Source of the DNA: Candidatus Villigracilaceae bacterium
GTDB taxonomy: Bacteria > Chloroflexota > Anaerolineae > Anaerolineales > Villigracilaceae
NCBI GenBank assembly: GCA_026645935.1
Contig: JAPKMP010000018.1
Location: 26,268-90,267 of the forward strand
Direction of reading: 5' to 3'
Length of the DNA: 64,000 nt
Shown: positions 15,812 to 23,951 of the stretch, piece by piece
Numbering within the stretch: position 1 is the first letter of the stretch
Layout: each line of letters starts with the position of its first letter
The notes under the pieces: model-generated
The model's input: only the letters and a program-made list of their open reading frames with translations
What the model was told of the DNA's origin: nothing
Databases searched by the model: none
Position numbers and translations under genes: made by a program

Positions 15812-16945
15812 TTAACTTGGCGGAAAATAACTGAAATAGATAATCAACCCGAATGGGATCAATCCGCCCCAAGCCAGGACAGCGAGCAAGCCAAGGCCGA
15901 CTGCCACCCAGTCGATGGGTTCAGCGGAAGATTCGGCTCGATAGGCGGGAGCAGGTTCCGGCTGAATCGTCTGAGGCGGGTATGGGGGTTGATAATATTC
16001 CGGTTCAGGTTCCGGCTGTGGACGCGGTTGACTCGGAGGGGAGAGTCGATCCGCAATGTCCTGTTTGATGGTGATGACCTGCGGCGCAGAAACGGGTTCC
16101 TTTGCGGCTTTGAGCGGCGCGGGAGCCGTCCCGAATTTTTGCAGGACGCGGCCGAGTTGATCGGCGGTGCGATAACGCGCGGAAGGTTCCTTGGAAAGAA
16201 TCTTCATCACGATCTCTTCGAGCGCAGGCGGAATATCGGGGACATATTCGCTGACGGGCAGCGGCCGCGCGGAAAGATGCAGGCGCGCAAGTTCATCGGC
16301 AGAGTGGGCGGTGAAAGGCGGCGTGCCAGTGAGAATTTCGTAGAGGACAACGCCCAGCGAATATACGTCGGAGGCGGGAGTGGGCGTTTCACCTGCCGCC
16401 TGTTCGGGCGCGAAATAAAGCGGCGAGCCCCAAACAACGTCGTTGCGCTCACCGGGTTTGATTGTGGCCAGGGCGCGCGCGATACCAAAGTCCGTGACCT
16501 TGAGCCGCATATCCTTCGTGACGATCATGTTGTGCGGCTTGATGTCGCAATGCACCAGCCCGGCGCGATGGGCATACCCCACGCCCGCACACGCCTGGAT
16601 AATGAGCGGAATACCCTGCTCGTATGGATAACGACCGCGTTCGCGGACTAGCGCCTTAAGGTCCTTGCCGGGGACGTGCTCCATGACGATGTAGATCAGG
16701 TTGTCGGCGATGCCGAAATCGTGCACGGTGACGATATTGGGATGCGAAAGATTCGCTGCGGCGCGCGCCTCGAGCAGGAATTGTTTCTGGAAATTTTCGT
16801 TGGCAGAATATTCCTTGCGCAGGACTTTGATGGCGACGGGGCGGTCCAGCACGACATCGCGGCCAAGATACACATTCGCCATGCCGCCGGAGCCAAGCAC
16901 TTCCTGGAGTTGATATCGGTCGTTGAGTAATGCGCCTTCTGTCAT
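15812..16945 (-). CDS. Membrane-anchored Ser/Thr protein kinase (PknB/PrkC-like)
   Basis: 377 residues. The kinase domain spans about 11-270: G-loop LGSGGMANV (17-25), Lys40 in VAIKVLR, HCDIKPHN (132-139, with the catalytic Asp134 in an HCD form of HRD), and DFG (152-154). A Pro-rich linker (about 300-345, SQPRPQPEPEPEYYQPPYPP) leads to one membrane segment at 350-372. There are no PASTA repeats and almost no outer domain, unlike PrkC. It likely phosphorylates envelope or division proteins. A TATAAT box ends nine bases before the ATG. Confidence 0.93.
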   Translation of the reverse strand: MTEGALLNDRYQLQEVLGSGGMANVYLGRDVVLDRPVAIKVLRKEYSANENFQKQFLLEARAAANLSHPNIVTVHDFGIADNLIYIVMEHVPGKDLKALVRERGRYPYEQGIPLIIQACAGVGYAHRAGLVHCDIKPHNMIVTKDMRLKVTDFGIARALATIKPGERNDVVWGSPLYFAPEQAAGETPTPASDVYSLGVVLYEILTGTPPFTAHSADELARLHLSARPLPVSEYVPDIPPALEEIVMKILSKEPSARYRTADQLGRVLQKFGTAPAPLKAAKEPVSAPQVITIKQDIADRLSPPSQPRPQPEPEPEYYQPPYPPQTIQPEPAPAYRAESSAEPIDWVAVGLGLLAVLAWGGLIPFGLIIYFSYFPPS

Positions 16946-16954
16946 TGTGAGGGG

Positions 16955-16960
16955 ATTATA
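16955..16960 (-). promoter_or_regulatory. -10 box of the Ser/Thr kinase gene, leaderless type
   Basis: TATAAT on the minus strand with nine bases to the ATG at 16945 and no ribosome site between. Confidence 0.5.
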
Positions 16961-17036
16961 CCGTGAGATGGAGGGCGGTTGCAGAAAAGGATATGATTTG
17001 CGATTTGTATGGCGGTCAACAATGAATTATTGCATA

Positions 17037-18158
17037 TCACTCTCCGGTATATTCACCCCACGCCATATCGTTATACTGAGATACGAATTCTTTCGAAAAG
17101 TACTCCGCAAAATCTTCTCGTCCCTGCAAATGATAACCAAAGAAGGCTACAGCAAAATGCGCCATGCGGGCGGTCATCTCTTCATCGTAAATCATCATGT
17201 GATCTCGACCAATAAATGAGATCAAACTTTTATCGGCGATGCCGAGATGCTCGAAGATCAAGATGTTTTCCCGATACAGTTCATCCTCGGTGGAGACAAT
17301 GATCAAGGTGGGACGGTCCACTGCCGCCAATCCCCTCTCACCGAACAGCCACCAGCCTTCGCCCGCCATCGGCATCACCGCCCGGATGCGAGGGTCGGTT
17401 AGTGGCTGCCAAAGTCCGTCATTGCTGGTCGTGATGGAGTCTCCCACATGGGCGGTGAATTCATCCCATTTACCCGCCGGGGTGCAGCTGAAAGCGGATA
17501 GTTCCCCCAGGATCGCTTCGGTTGTGGCGTCCGGGGTTGGGCATTGGGAGAGGTAATATTCAGGGTCGACTCGCGCCCCGCTCATCGCCAGGGAGTTGAA
17601 TCCATCGAAGGAGTATCCAATCGTCCCGGCGTTATTTGCGTCGATCAATCCTTCCAATCCTTCAGGAGGATTGTCTCCCATCTGGTCGAGGGAAAACAGG
17701 ATATCCAGAGGCTGGTCGATCGCGCCTTTATAGAACGCCATGTAAGAATCGAGCCCTTCCACGCTCGCCCAGGTAAACCCGTGGCTTACAAGGTACGGAG
17801 CGAAAATCTCTGCCACTTTCGCCGAAGAAAGGATCAGCGGATAAGGCGCTTCCCGCATATCCGGGATGGCGTCTTGAATGAATTTTCCACTTTCCGAACC
17901 AGGGGGCCGCTTTGCCGGATACCAAAATTTAACCTTGACGCGACGGTCACGGACGGAATCTTTAAAGGTAAAACTGCGCCGTCCTACTTCATAAGGTCCG
18001 GGAACTGAAAGGGTAAATGCCGCAGGTTCTAGGGTAGCCGCTTTCACGGTTTCTGTTTTCACAACCTCTGCTGCTGGAGCGGTCTCGATCATTGCAGAAC
18101 TGCAACCAGCAATGGAGAGGATCAATCCAACCCTTACGAGGAATTTTAATGAAATCAT
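17037..18158 (-). CDS. Lipoprotein of the alpha/beta-hydrolase fold (dienelactone hydrolase/PAF-acetylhydrolase-like)
   Basis: 373 residues with a signal peptide and lipobox SIAGC (Cys19). The mature part resembles the predicted dienelactone hydrolase/PAF-AH group: VGRRSFTFKDSVRDRRVKV and FWYPAK, the nucleophile elbow GYSFDG (Ser in GxSxxG), VMPMAGEGWW, TLIIVSTEDE and GRDHMMIYDE with the likely catalytic His. It probably cleaves an ester outside the cell; the substrate is unknown. RBS AGGAG precedes the ATG. It lies 47 bases downstream of another small lipoprotein gene on the same strand. Confidence 0.85.
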   Translation of the reverse strand: MISLKFLVRVGLILSIAGCSSAMIETAPAAEVVKTETVKAATLEPAAFTLSVPGPYEVGRRSFTFKDSVRDRRVKVKFWYPAKRPPGSESGKFIQDAIPDMREAPYPLILSSAKVAEIFAPYLVSHGFTWASVEGLDSYMAFYKGAIDQPLDILFSLDQMGDNPPEGLEGLIDANNAGTIGYSFDGFNSLAMSGARVDPEYYLSQCPTPDATTEAILGELSAFSCTPAGKWDEFTAHVGDSITTSNDGLWQPLTDPRIRAVMPMAGEGWWLFGERGLAAVDRPTLIIVSTEDELYRENILIFEHLGIADKSLISFIGRDHMMIYDEEMTARMAHFAVAFFGYHLQGREDFAEYFSKEFVSQYNDMAWGEYTGE

Positions 18159-18205
18159 TTATGACTCCTATCCTTGGTTGTCAAATACTGCCAGAATGGT
18201 TTGTG

Positions 18206-18706
18206 TCAGGGAGACAGCACGGTAAAACTCAAACTGTTCTCGAAATTCCCCCACTCCACCCCGTTCTTGATGAACCATTTGTAGGCGACTGTGTGCCTGC
18301 CCGGCGCGGGATTGGAAATACAAACATTCCAGGCGCGCGCCCGCTTGTCTTCATAATCCATGTCGAAAGTGCCGAAAGCGGGCAGGTCAACGGCATAGCC
18401 GTCGAAGGTCATGCTCCATTCGGAACCTTCCCAACCGAGCTCCAGGTCTTCCTGGTTGTCCCTCAGCAGGGAGGTTGAGATCCAAAATTTGGTCAGATCG
18501 GCTGGGATTTCACAAGTCCCGTCGACGAGAGTCTCGAACCCCCCGCAAATGTCATTGAAATTTGGAGCCTGGCAGTTTTCCCACTCGTTGATGAATTCCA
18601 TATCCCCGATCTTGCCACCCGGCTGAATTTTGGTTCCCGGCATTTGGCACGATGCGATCAACAAAGCTGCCATGAACGAACCAAGGAAAAGGATCATTGC
18701 TTTCAT
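18206..18706 (-). CDS. Small lipoprotein of unknown function
   Basis: 166 residues from the ATG at 18706, which has GGAGAAG before it; the frame extends 10 codons further upstream without a ribosome site. Signal peptide with lipobox LIASC. The mature part has several cysteines and a beta-rich look (TFDGYAVDLPAFGTFDMDYEDKR, then NPAPGRHTVAYKWFI), which hints at an Ig-like or sugar-binding fold. No family recognised. Likely in one operon with the downstream hydrolase lipoprotein. Confidence 0.75.
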   Translation of the reverse strand: MKAMILFLGSFMAALLIASCQMPGTKIQPGGKIGDMEFINEWENCQAPNFNDICGGFETLVDGTCEIPADLTKFWISTSLLRDNQEDLELGWEGSEWSMTFDGYAVDLPAFGTFDMDYEDKRARAWNVCISNPAPGRHTVAYKWFIKNGVEWGNFENSLSFTVLSP

Positions 18707-18862
18707 GAACTTCTCCGATCCGAATTGCTTTTTCAAATTTCGAGAATGATCATCCTATCGACGAAAAAAATGAGCATATTGTTACAATTATCACAAAGTC
18801 ATTGTACAACAAAAAAAAGAAAATACAACCAATTCTGGTCGAGTCTTTTCCGACCCATCAGA

Positions 18863-18868
18863 TATAAT
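18863..18868 (+). promoter_or_regulatory. -10 box of the lipid kinase gene, leaderless type
   Basis: TATAAT ends eight bases before the ATG at 18877, with only TTCCCCCC between. No ribosome site is possible. Confidence 0.55.
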
Positions 18869-18876
18869 TTCCCCCC

Positions 18877-19821
18877 ATGCGCAAGGGACTTTTACTCTAC
18901 AACCCCGCCGCCGGGCGGTTTCCCGTCCGGCGTTTTGTGCGTGGAATTATCAAACCACTGAGCGAGGCAGGCTGGAGCATCGACATCGCAGAAACGTTAA
19001 GTGGCACACACGCCGTCCAGACGGCACACCAAGCCGCAAGGGAAGAATACGACGCAGTCTTCGCCATCGGCGGCGACGGGACGGTGGGACAGGTTGCGAG
19101 CGGATTGGCTCGCACGGAAACCGCATTGGGCGTGCTGCCCGCCGGAACGACCAACGTCTGGGCAATCGAACAGGGACAAAAACCGTTCAGTTGGTGGCAT
19201 CCCGGCAACCTGCGCGAGAACGCAAGACTGCTGGCGAATGTCGAACCGCAATACGTGGATGTCGGCGATTGCAACGACCAGCCGTTCCTGTTGTGGGCGG
19301 GCATCGGGCTGGACGCGCAAGCCATCAGCAAGATCGAGCCGCGTCCGCGCATTTTCAAACACATGGCTTTCCCGCATTACTTTGTCACAACCGTTTTGGA
19401 AGCGACGTTCTGGCACGGGCTGAATCTAAGAGTCTATGCAGAAGGCAGCCTTGTGGAGGGTCATTATCTCGTTGCGGTCGCCACGAACATCCGTCACTAC
19501 GCGGGCGGCCAGGCGGTCATCTCGCCGAACGCACTGCTCGACGACGGCGAAATGGATCTGTGGCTTCTCAGCGGCAACAGCCTTGCCGATACTTTCCGCC
19601 ATTACTTCGATCTCGTCGCCGGGCGTCATCTCACTTCCGAGGAAGCGCGCCGCATCCCGTTTCAAAATGTGCGCATCGAATCGGATGCGAACTTTTCCAT
19701 TCATGTCGATGGCGACCCGATGCTCGGCGGCCACAAGGCGGAGATCAAGGTCAAACACCGCGCGCTTAAAGTGTTGATTCCCGAAAACGCTTTATACTTG
19801 TTGAAAAACCCGAAAAGATAA
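18877..19821 (+). CDS. Diacylglycerol/lipid kinase family protein
   Basis: 314 residues, the usual length of the DagK/YegS/LCB5 family that phosphorylates diacylglycerol or related lipids. Motifs are LLYNPAAGRF (5-14), the ATP-binding GGDGTVGQVASGL (about 66-78), LGVLPAGTTN-WA, and DGDPMLGGHKAEIKV near the end. The start is leaderless: TATAAT is eight bases upstream. The next gene begins one base after the stop, so the two are co-transcribed. Confidence 0.92.
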   Translation: MRKGLLLYNPAAGRFPVRRFVRGIIKPLSEAGWSIDIAETLSGTHAVQTAHQAAREEYDAVFAIGGDGTVGQVASGLARTETALGVLPAGTTNVWAIEQGQKPFSWWHPGNLRENARLLANVEPQYVDVGDCNDQPFLLWAGIGLDAQAISKIEPRPRIFKHMAFPHYFVTTVLEATFWHGLNLRVYAEGSLVEGHYLVAVATNIRHYAGGQAVISPNALLDDGEMDLWLLSGNSLADTFRHYFDLVAGRHLTSEEARRIPFQNVRIESDANFSIHVDGDPMLGGHKAEIKVKHRALKVLIPENALYLLKNPKR

Positions 19822-19822
19822 A

Positions 19823-20296
19823 ATGGATTTACGCCCTTATTTGAAAAGCCCGGTCATCTTCGGCGCATTGATCGTCGCCGGGATTCTGATCCTGATCACG
19901 CTCATTCTCATCGGCTGGACGTCCCCCCGCTTCTCTCCCGAAGTTGGGTTTGCCCCGGCCGACCTGACCATGATCCCCGCCCCGACCCACACTCCCGCCG
20001 CGTCTGCGACTCCCACCATCGACCCGCTCGCCTCGCCCACCGTGGATCCGACCACCATTCATATCGAAGGTTATGTGCAGATCATCGAAGTGGGCACAGA
20101 CGGTCTGCGCATCCGCTCGGCGCCGGGCTTGAATACTGAAACCGTTTTCCTCGGCGAAGAAGCGGAAGTGTTTCTCGTCAAAGACGGACCCCAGGATGCA
20201 GACGGCTATACATGGTGGTATCTTGTCGCGCCGTATGACGATAAACGCGCAGGCTGGGCCGCCGCGGACTTTCTGGCGGTCGTGCCTGCGCCGTGA
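19823..20296 (+). CDS. Membrane-anchored SH3-like domain protein
   Basis: 157 residues: a single membrane segment (about 10-32), a Thr/Pro/Ser-rich spacer (50-75, PAPTHTPAASATPT), then a bacterial SH3-type domain (80-155, GLRIRSAPGLNTETVFLGE, ending WWYLVAPYDDKRAGWAAADFL). Such proteins sit outside the membrane and may bind cell-wall or surface polymers. It is translationally close to the lipid kinase gene. Confidence 0.85.
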   Translation: MDLRPYLKSPVIFGALIVAGILILITLILIGWTSPRFSPEVGFAPADLTMIPAPTHTPAASATPTIDPLASPTVDPTTIHIEGYVQIIEVGTDGLRIRSAPGLNTETVFLGEEAEVFLVKDGPQDADGYTWWYLVAPYDDKRAGWAAADFLAVVPAP

Positions 20297-20305
20297 TCCA
20301 GCGTA

Positions 20306-20327
20306 ATCGGCGTTCTCTAACGCCGAT
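20306..20327. repeat. Short perfect hairpin
   Basis: ATCGGCGTT, loop CTCT, AACGCCGAT, between the SH3-like gene and the DUF971 gene. No T-tract follows at once, so it is a weak or partial terminator or a repeat unit. Confidence 0.5.
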
Positions 20328-20369
20328 GGGCGCGTAAGAGAACATGCCCTACCCAAATAAAAGGAATAT

Positions 20370-20705
20370 ATGACCGAAAAACCCACCGGAGTTACAGCAA
20401 ATAAAAGCAAGAAGGAATTCACGATCACATGGGACAGCGGACATGTCAGCGTTTATCCGTTCTGGCTGTTGCGGGCGGCTTGTCCATGCGCATCATGCCG
20501 CGGCGGACACGAGAACATGAAATCCGAGCCGGATGAAGATGTGTTTACAAAAGTCATGGAGGATAATGCTTCGACACGATTATCCAATGTGGTCGCTGTC
20601 GGTTCGTACGCGCTAACCATCGTCTGGGAGGATGGGCACGATTATGGAATCTACAACTGGCATTACTTGCGGAAGTTATGTCCGTGTGCGGAGTGTCGAA
20701 AATAG
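20370..20705 (+). CDS. DUF971 domain protein (GBBH-like N-terminal)
   Basis: 111 residues. The domain is marked by FTITWDSGHVSVYPFWLLRA, ACPCASCRG and, near the end, LTIVWEDGHDYGIYNWHYLR followed by CPCAECRK. The two Cys-rich clusters (CPCASC, CPCAEC) suggest metal binding. Members are linked by context to iron-sulfur or carnitine-related enzymes, but the exact role is unknown. RBS AAAGGAATAT precedes the ATG. Confidence 0.88.
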   Translation: MTEKPTGVTANKSKKEFTITWDSGHVSVYPFWLLRAACPCASCRGGHENMKSEPDEDVFTKVMEDNASTRLSNVVAVGSYALTIVWEDGHDYGIYNWHYLRKLCPCAECRK

Positions 20706-20735
20706 TAGATTGGCAAATTGGTGCTTGATGATTTG

Positions 20736-20770
20736 AAAACGGGCAGGCGCAATATGAGCCTGCCCGTTTT
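20736..20770. terminator. Bidirectional terminator
   Basis: Perfect arms AAAACGGGCAGGC (20736-20748) and GCCTGCCCGTTTT (20758-20770) between converging genes. Confidence 0.88.
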
Positions 20771-20792
20771 ATTTTTCTGTAACCGGTTTTCG

Positions 20793-22688
20793 TTATGGTG
20801 TTGCCGTCACATTTGGAGTCGGAGTTGGTGATGGTGTTCTCGACGGAGTCCGCGTCGGCGTGGCGCCAGGCTTCTGAGTTGCCGTGGCAGGCGTCGGCGT
20901 GGATGATGAGGCGCCTCCGCGGGGTGTCCGGCTCGGCTCGGGAGTATCCGTCGGCGGGACGAGTTCCTTCAACCGCGCTTCGGCTTCCTCGCGCATTTCA
21001 GCGGTCATCACATCTTCATCCAATTTGAGCAGGTCGTTCCAGGATTTGATCGCATCCCGAATGTCGTTGCGCTGTTCTTGGATTTTTGCGCGCCAATACA
21101 ACTCAAGCGCTTTTTCCTCGTCTGTTTCCACCAGCGAACGCGCCGCTTCGATCTGCAGGAAAGCGCTGCCAAATTTATTGTCCGCGTAAAGAGCCTGGGC
21201 GTAACCCAGCCGCGCAGGGAAGGACCGGGGCTCTTCATCGACGGCGACATTTAAGTCGTCCACAGCTTCTGCGCCGCGGCCGAGAGCGACAAGCGACAAT
21301 CCGCGATAAACGAGGTAGGGTTTCATTCCCCTTTCGTTGGCCTGTGTTCCATTGCTGACGGCGAGCACGGCGTTCTCATACTCGCCAAGGAAGTAATAAG
21401 CCATTCCAAGTTTGCCGTGCCCGGTGGCGTCTTCCGGCTGATAGGCGGTATAGAAGCGCAGGGCATCGGCGGCGTTTATATAATCTTCGCGAGCAAGGTA
21501 AAGATCGCCAAGCATTTTATAAGTGGATAGATTGAGAATATCGGCGGCATATGCTTTCTGGGCATATTCCAGGGCTTTCTCGTCGTCACCCTGTTCTTCG
21601 TAGGCGCGCGCATAAGCCAGATACACTTCGGGCGAACCGGGCAGGATTCTTTCAGCGAGTTCCAGGTCTTCAAATGCGTCTTCGATATCGCCGCGCCCGA
21701 TCAGCCAGCGCGCCCGTTCCAGGTAAGCCTCGCCCATATTCGGGTCGAGATCGATGGCTTGCGCGAACAAATTCGCCGCGTTGAAATCGGGGTTCGCCAT
21801 CAGGCGCACCCGCGCAAGGCCGAGATACGCCGGGGCGAAATCCGCTTCCAGATCGATGGCTTCGTTATAGAATCTGGCTGCGACGGATGTCTCCCGTTTG
21901 AAGCGATACGCTTCGCCAATGTAATAGGGAATATCCGGTGCGTCCGGTTCCATGCGCTGAAGTAAAAGCATGTTCTCGATGAAGGCATCCCATTCGCTCT
22001 TCTTGTAATGGTCAAAGGCGATTCGGTATTGTTCCGACGAACCCGAGGAGCGCCTGGTCACAACGTAGAGCGCGGTCGGGGTGTAGGTGGCGTCTAAAAA
22101 GTATTCGATGGGCGTTGGCCCGCTGAATACCCTGGTTGGTTCAGCGGTCGCTCCGAAGAATGTGGGTGTTGCCGTAAACGTGGGAGATGGACCGGGTGTG
22201 TTCGTGGGTGCCCGCTCGGCGGGGCCAAAACGGGGCAGGAGGACCCCGAAATAAATTCCAATGCACATGCCAATGCCGATCACCGCGAGGCTTGCCAGCC
22301 GAAGAATCGGATTTCTCAAGACAACACGCAATCCGCGTTCCTTCGGTCTTTCGTGCGCAAGGAGCAATTTCTCCTCCCACGCGCGCGGATGGTTCATTGG
22401 GAAAGGCGTGATGGTTTCGTCAGGCGCAAGCGCGCCGAGCAGGATCAATCCCCGTTTTGCTGTGGAATTTTCCGGGTCGAGTTTGAGCGCGGTTTGCAGG
22501 CAATAGATCCGCTCTTTTGGAGTCTCGACTGCCGCGCTGAGCCAGATCCAATAGGTAGCGTTGTTTTGGTTGGTCTTTAGCAGACGGGTCAGCAATTCCT
22601 TGGCGCGCGGCTTGTCCCCGCGGCGCAGGGCGGCGATTGCATCCTGAAAAATGGTTTCGTTGTTCTGCTCTCTGAGTTCGCCGGTCAT
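20793..22688 (-). CDS. Membrane-anchored TPR protein
   Basis: 631 residues. The N-terminal part (about 10-85) is a helical TPR-like domain on the cytoplasmic side (DAIAALRRGDKPRAKELLTR). One membrane segment lies at about 128-152. A Thr/Pro-rich linker follows, then about nine TPR repeats (220-560), for example GEAYLERARWLIGRGDIEDA. The tail (575-631) is Thr/Pro/Ser-rich (TPEPSRTPRG, TPTPATATQ). It is likely a scaffold joining cytoplasmic and surface factors. It begins 10 bases after the AMMECR1 stop, so the two may be one operon. Confidence 0.88.
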   Translation of the reverse strand: MTGELREQNNETIFQDAIAALRRGDKPRAKELLTRLLKTNQNNATYWIWLSAAVETPKERIYCLQTALKLDPENSTAKRGLILLGALAPDETITPFPMNHPRAWEEKLLLAHERPKERGLRVVLRNPILRLASLAVIGIGMCIGIYFGVLLPRFGPAERAPTNTPGPSPTFTATPTFFGATAEPTRVFSGPTPIEYFLDATYTPTALYVVTRRSSGSSEQYRIAFDHYKKSEWDAFIENMLLLQRMEPDAPDIPYYIGEAYRFKRETSVAARFYNEAIDLEADFAPAYLGLARVRLMANPDFNAANLFAQAIDLDPNMGEAYLERARWLIGRGDIEDAFEDLELAERILPGSPEVYLAYARAYEEQGDDEKALEYAQKAYAADILNLSTYKMLGDLYLAREDYINAADALRFYTAYQPEDATGHGKLGMAYYFLGEYENAVLAVSNGTQANERGMKPYLVYRGLSLVALGRGAEAVDDLNVAVDEEPRSFPARLGYAQALYADNKFGSAFLQIEAARSLVETDEEKALELYWRAKIQEQRNDIRDAIKSWNDLLKLDEDVMTAEMREEAEARLKELVPPTDTPEPSRTPRGGASSSTPTPATATQKPGATPTRTPSRTPSPTPTPNVTATP

Positions 22689-22697
22689 GCGCCCATT

Positions 22698-23273
22698 CTA
22701 ATTCAATTCATGGAATTCTTCGACCTGATAGGTATATACCTGCAATTTTGTATTCCGCCAGAGATTCGCGCGCTCGCCCATCTTGTAACAGAGCTGATCG
22801 AGAAACTCCGCCGGGTCGGGAATCTTTTCCCAAACCTGCGGAAGAAAGGTCGCCTTATGAAAGCCGTGCTTGAGGATGACACCGTCGATATGCGAACGTA
22901 ATTTGCGCATCAAGTCTTCGCCTGTGGAGTATTCCAATTCCTGCGGCGCGGTCAGCCGCGAGACCTCGATCTGGATGCGATTCAGTTCCGATTCGGTCAC
23001 CGGGGGAAATCGCGGGTCTTCCAACGCCGCTGAAATGGCGTGTTCGCGCACATCCTCGGCAAGGGGTTGATAGGCTTCCAGCGCCCCGATACAACCCCGC
23101 AGGTCGCCGTGAATCGTGAGTGTGACAAAAGACGCTCCCTTCTCGAGCAGGGGTTGAGTCAAGGATCCCGGATCGAGAGGCTGAAGTTGCTTTCCCCGCA
23201 CTGCACCCTCGACCGCCTCTCGTGCGAGGCGCAACAGCATCTGCTTTTCCCCATCGGTCAATGGAATTGACAT
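22698..23273 (-). CDS. amrA: AMMECR1-domain protein (AmmeMemoRadiSam system protein A)
   Basis: 191 residues from the inner ATG (MSIPLTDGEKQML), which is preceded by GGAGG; a start seven codons further upstream lacks a ribosome site. The AMMECR1 domain is marked by FVTLTIHGDLRGCIGALEAYQPLAEDVREHA, DPRFPPVTESEL and DGVILKHGFHKATFLPQVWE. The family is usually found with a Memo-like and a radical-SAM protein, neither of which is near here. Its role is unknown; a link to radical chemistry or tRNA modification has been suggested by context in other genomes. Confidence 0.92.
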   Translation of the reverse strand: MSIPLTDGEKQMLLRLAREAVEGAVRGKQLQPLDPGSLTQPLLEKGASFVTLTIHGDLRGCIGALEAYQPLAEDVREHAISAALEDPRFPPVTESELNRIQIEVSRLTAPQELEYSTGEDLMRKLRSHIDGVILKHGFHKATFLPQVWEKIPDPAEFLDQLCYKMGERANLWRNTKLQVYTYQVEEFHELN

Positions 23274-23315
23274 CTTACCCTCCAATTCCTGCATGACGCG
23301 GAAGGCTGTTCCGCG

Positions 23316-23822
23316 CTACAACTTCACCAAATTCCAATACTCGCGGTTGTGATAGATCAGTGGGTCTCCGCTCCCGGCCCCTCTTGCAGCGAGGACTTCC
23401 GCGATAAACAGGGTGTTCATTCCCGCGCCGTGCGTATGAGCGACGCGGCAATCCATCCAGGAAAGCCCGCCCACAATAAGGGGCGAACCGGTCACAAGGG
23501 TCTCCGTCTGCACATGGGAGAAACGTTCATCCGATTCCGGCAGGCGGCCCGCGAACAGGTCGGAAACCCTCTTCTGCGCCGTGGAAAGGATCGTCAACCC
23601 GAAAGCGCGGGATTTCATCACAAGGTCATGCGTGCGTGTGTACCGTTGCAGCGCAATCGTGATCAGCGCAGGGTCGAGCGAAATGGATGTGAATGAATTT
23701 ACGGTCATGCCGTGCTTTTCGTTTTCGTATGCGGCGGCGACCACGGTCACGCCTGCCGACCACGCGCGCATGGCGGACCGCAGGGCTTCAGGGTCGAGAG
23801 TCATAATCGGGAGAGTCTCCAT
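23316..23822 (-). CDS. Flavin reductase family protein (DIM6/NTAB-like)
   Basis: 168 residues. The split-barrel FMN domain is marked by GVTVVAAAYENEKHGMTVNSFTSISLDP (26-52), TRTHDLVMKSRAFGLTILS and the closing DPLIYHNREYWNL. Proteins of this group reduce free FMN or act as NAD(P)H:flavin partners of monooxygenases. No partner is nearby. The gene stands 42 bases upstream of the AMMECR1 gene on the same strand. Confidence 0.9.
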   Translation of the reverse strand: METLPIMTLDPEALRSAMRAWSAGVTVVAAAYENEKHGMTVNSFTSISLDPALITIALQRYTRTHDLVMKSRAFGLTILSTAQKRVSDLFAGRLPESDERFSHVQTETLVTGSPLIVGGLSWMDCRVAHTHGAGMNTLFIAEVLAARGAGSGDPLIYHNREYWNLVKL

Positions 23823-23938
23823 TTGATTTCATGATAATTGCGTGGAGATTCGAAGTCAAGTCAAAAAAGTCATCACCCAAGTTAAACAGCGGGATAATCT
23901 CCAATTTCCCATCTTAATTGCCATTCATCCATGCATGG

Positions 23939-23944
23939 TAAACT
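23939..23944 (+). promoter_or_regulatory. -10 box of the C39-like gene, leaderless type
   Basis: TGGTAAACT ends seven bases before the ATG at 23952. A possible -35, TTGCCA (23918-23923), stands 15 bases further up. An earlier in-frame ATG at 23931 would lie inside the promoter, which favours the start at 23952. Confidence 0.5.
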
Positions 23945-23951
23945 CACGCGC

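Noticed and set aside
22682..22695. Leaderless promoter for the TPR gene (TAGAAT before 22688)
   Set aside because: The hexamer overlaps the stop codon of the AMMECR1 gene just 10 bases upstream, so read-through in an operon is simpler.
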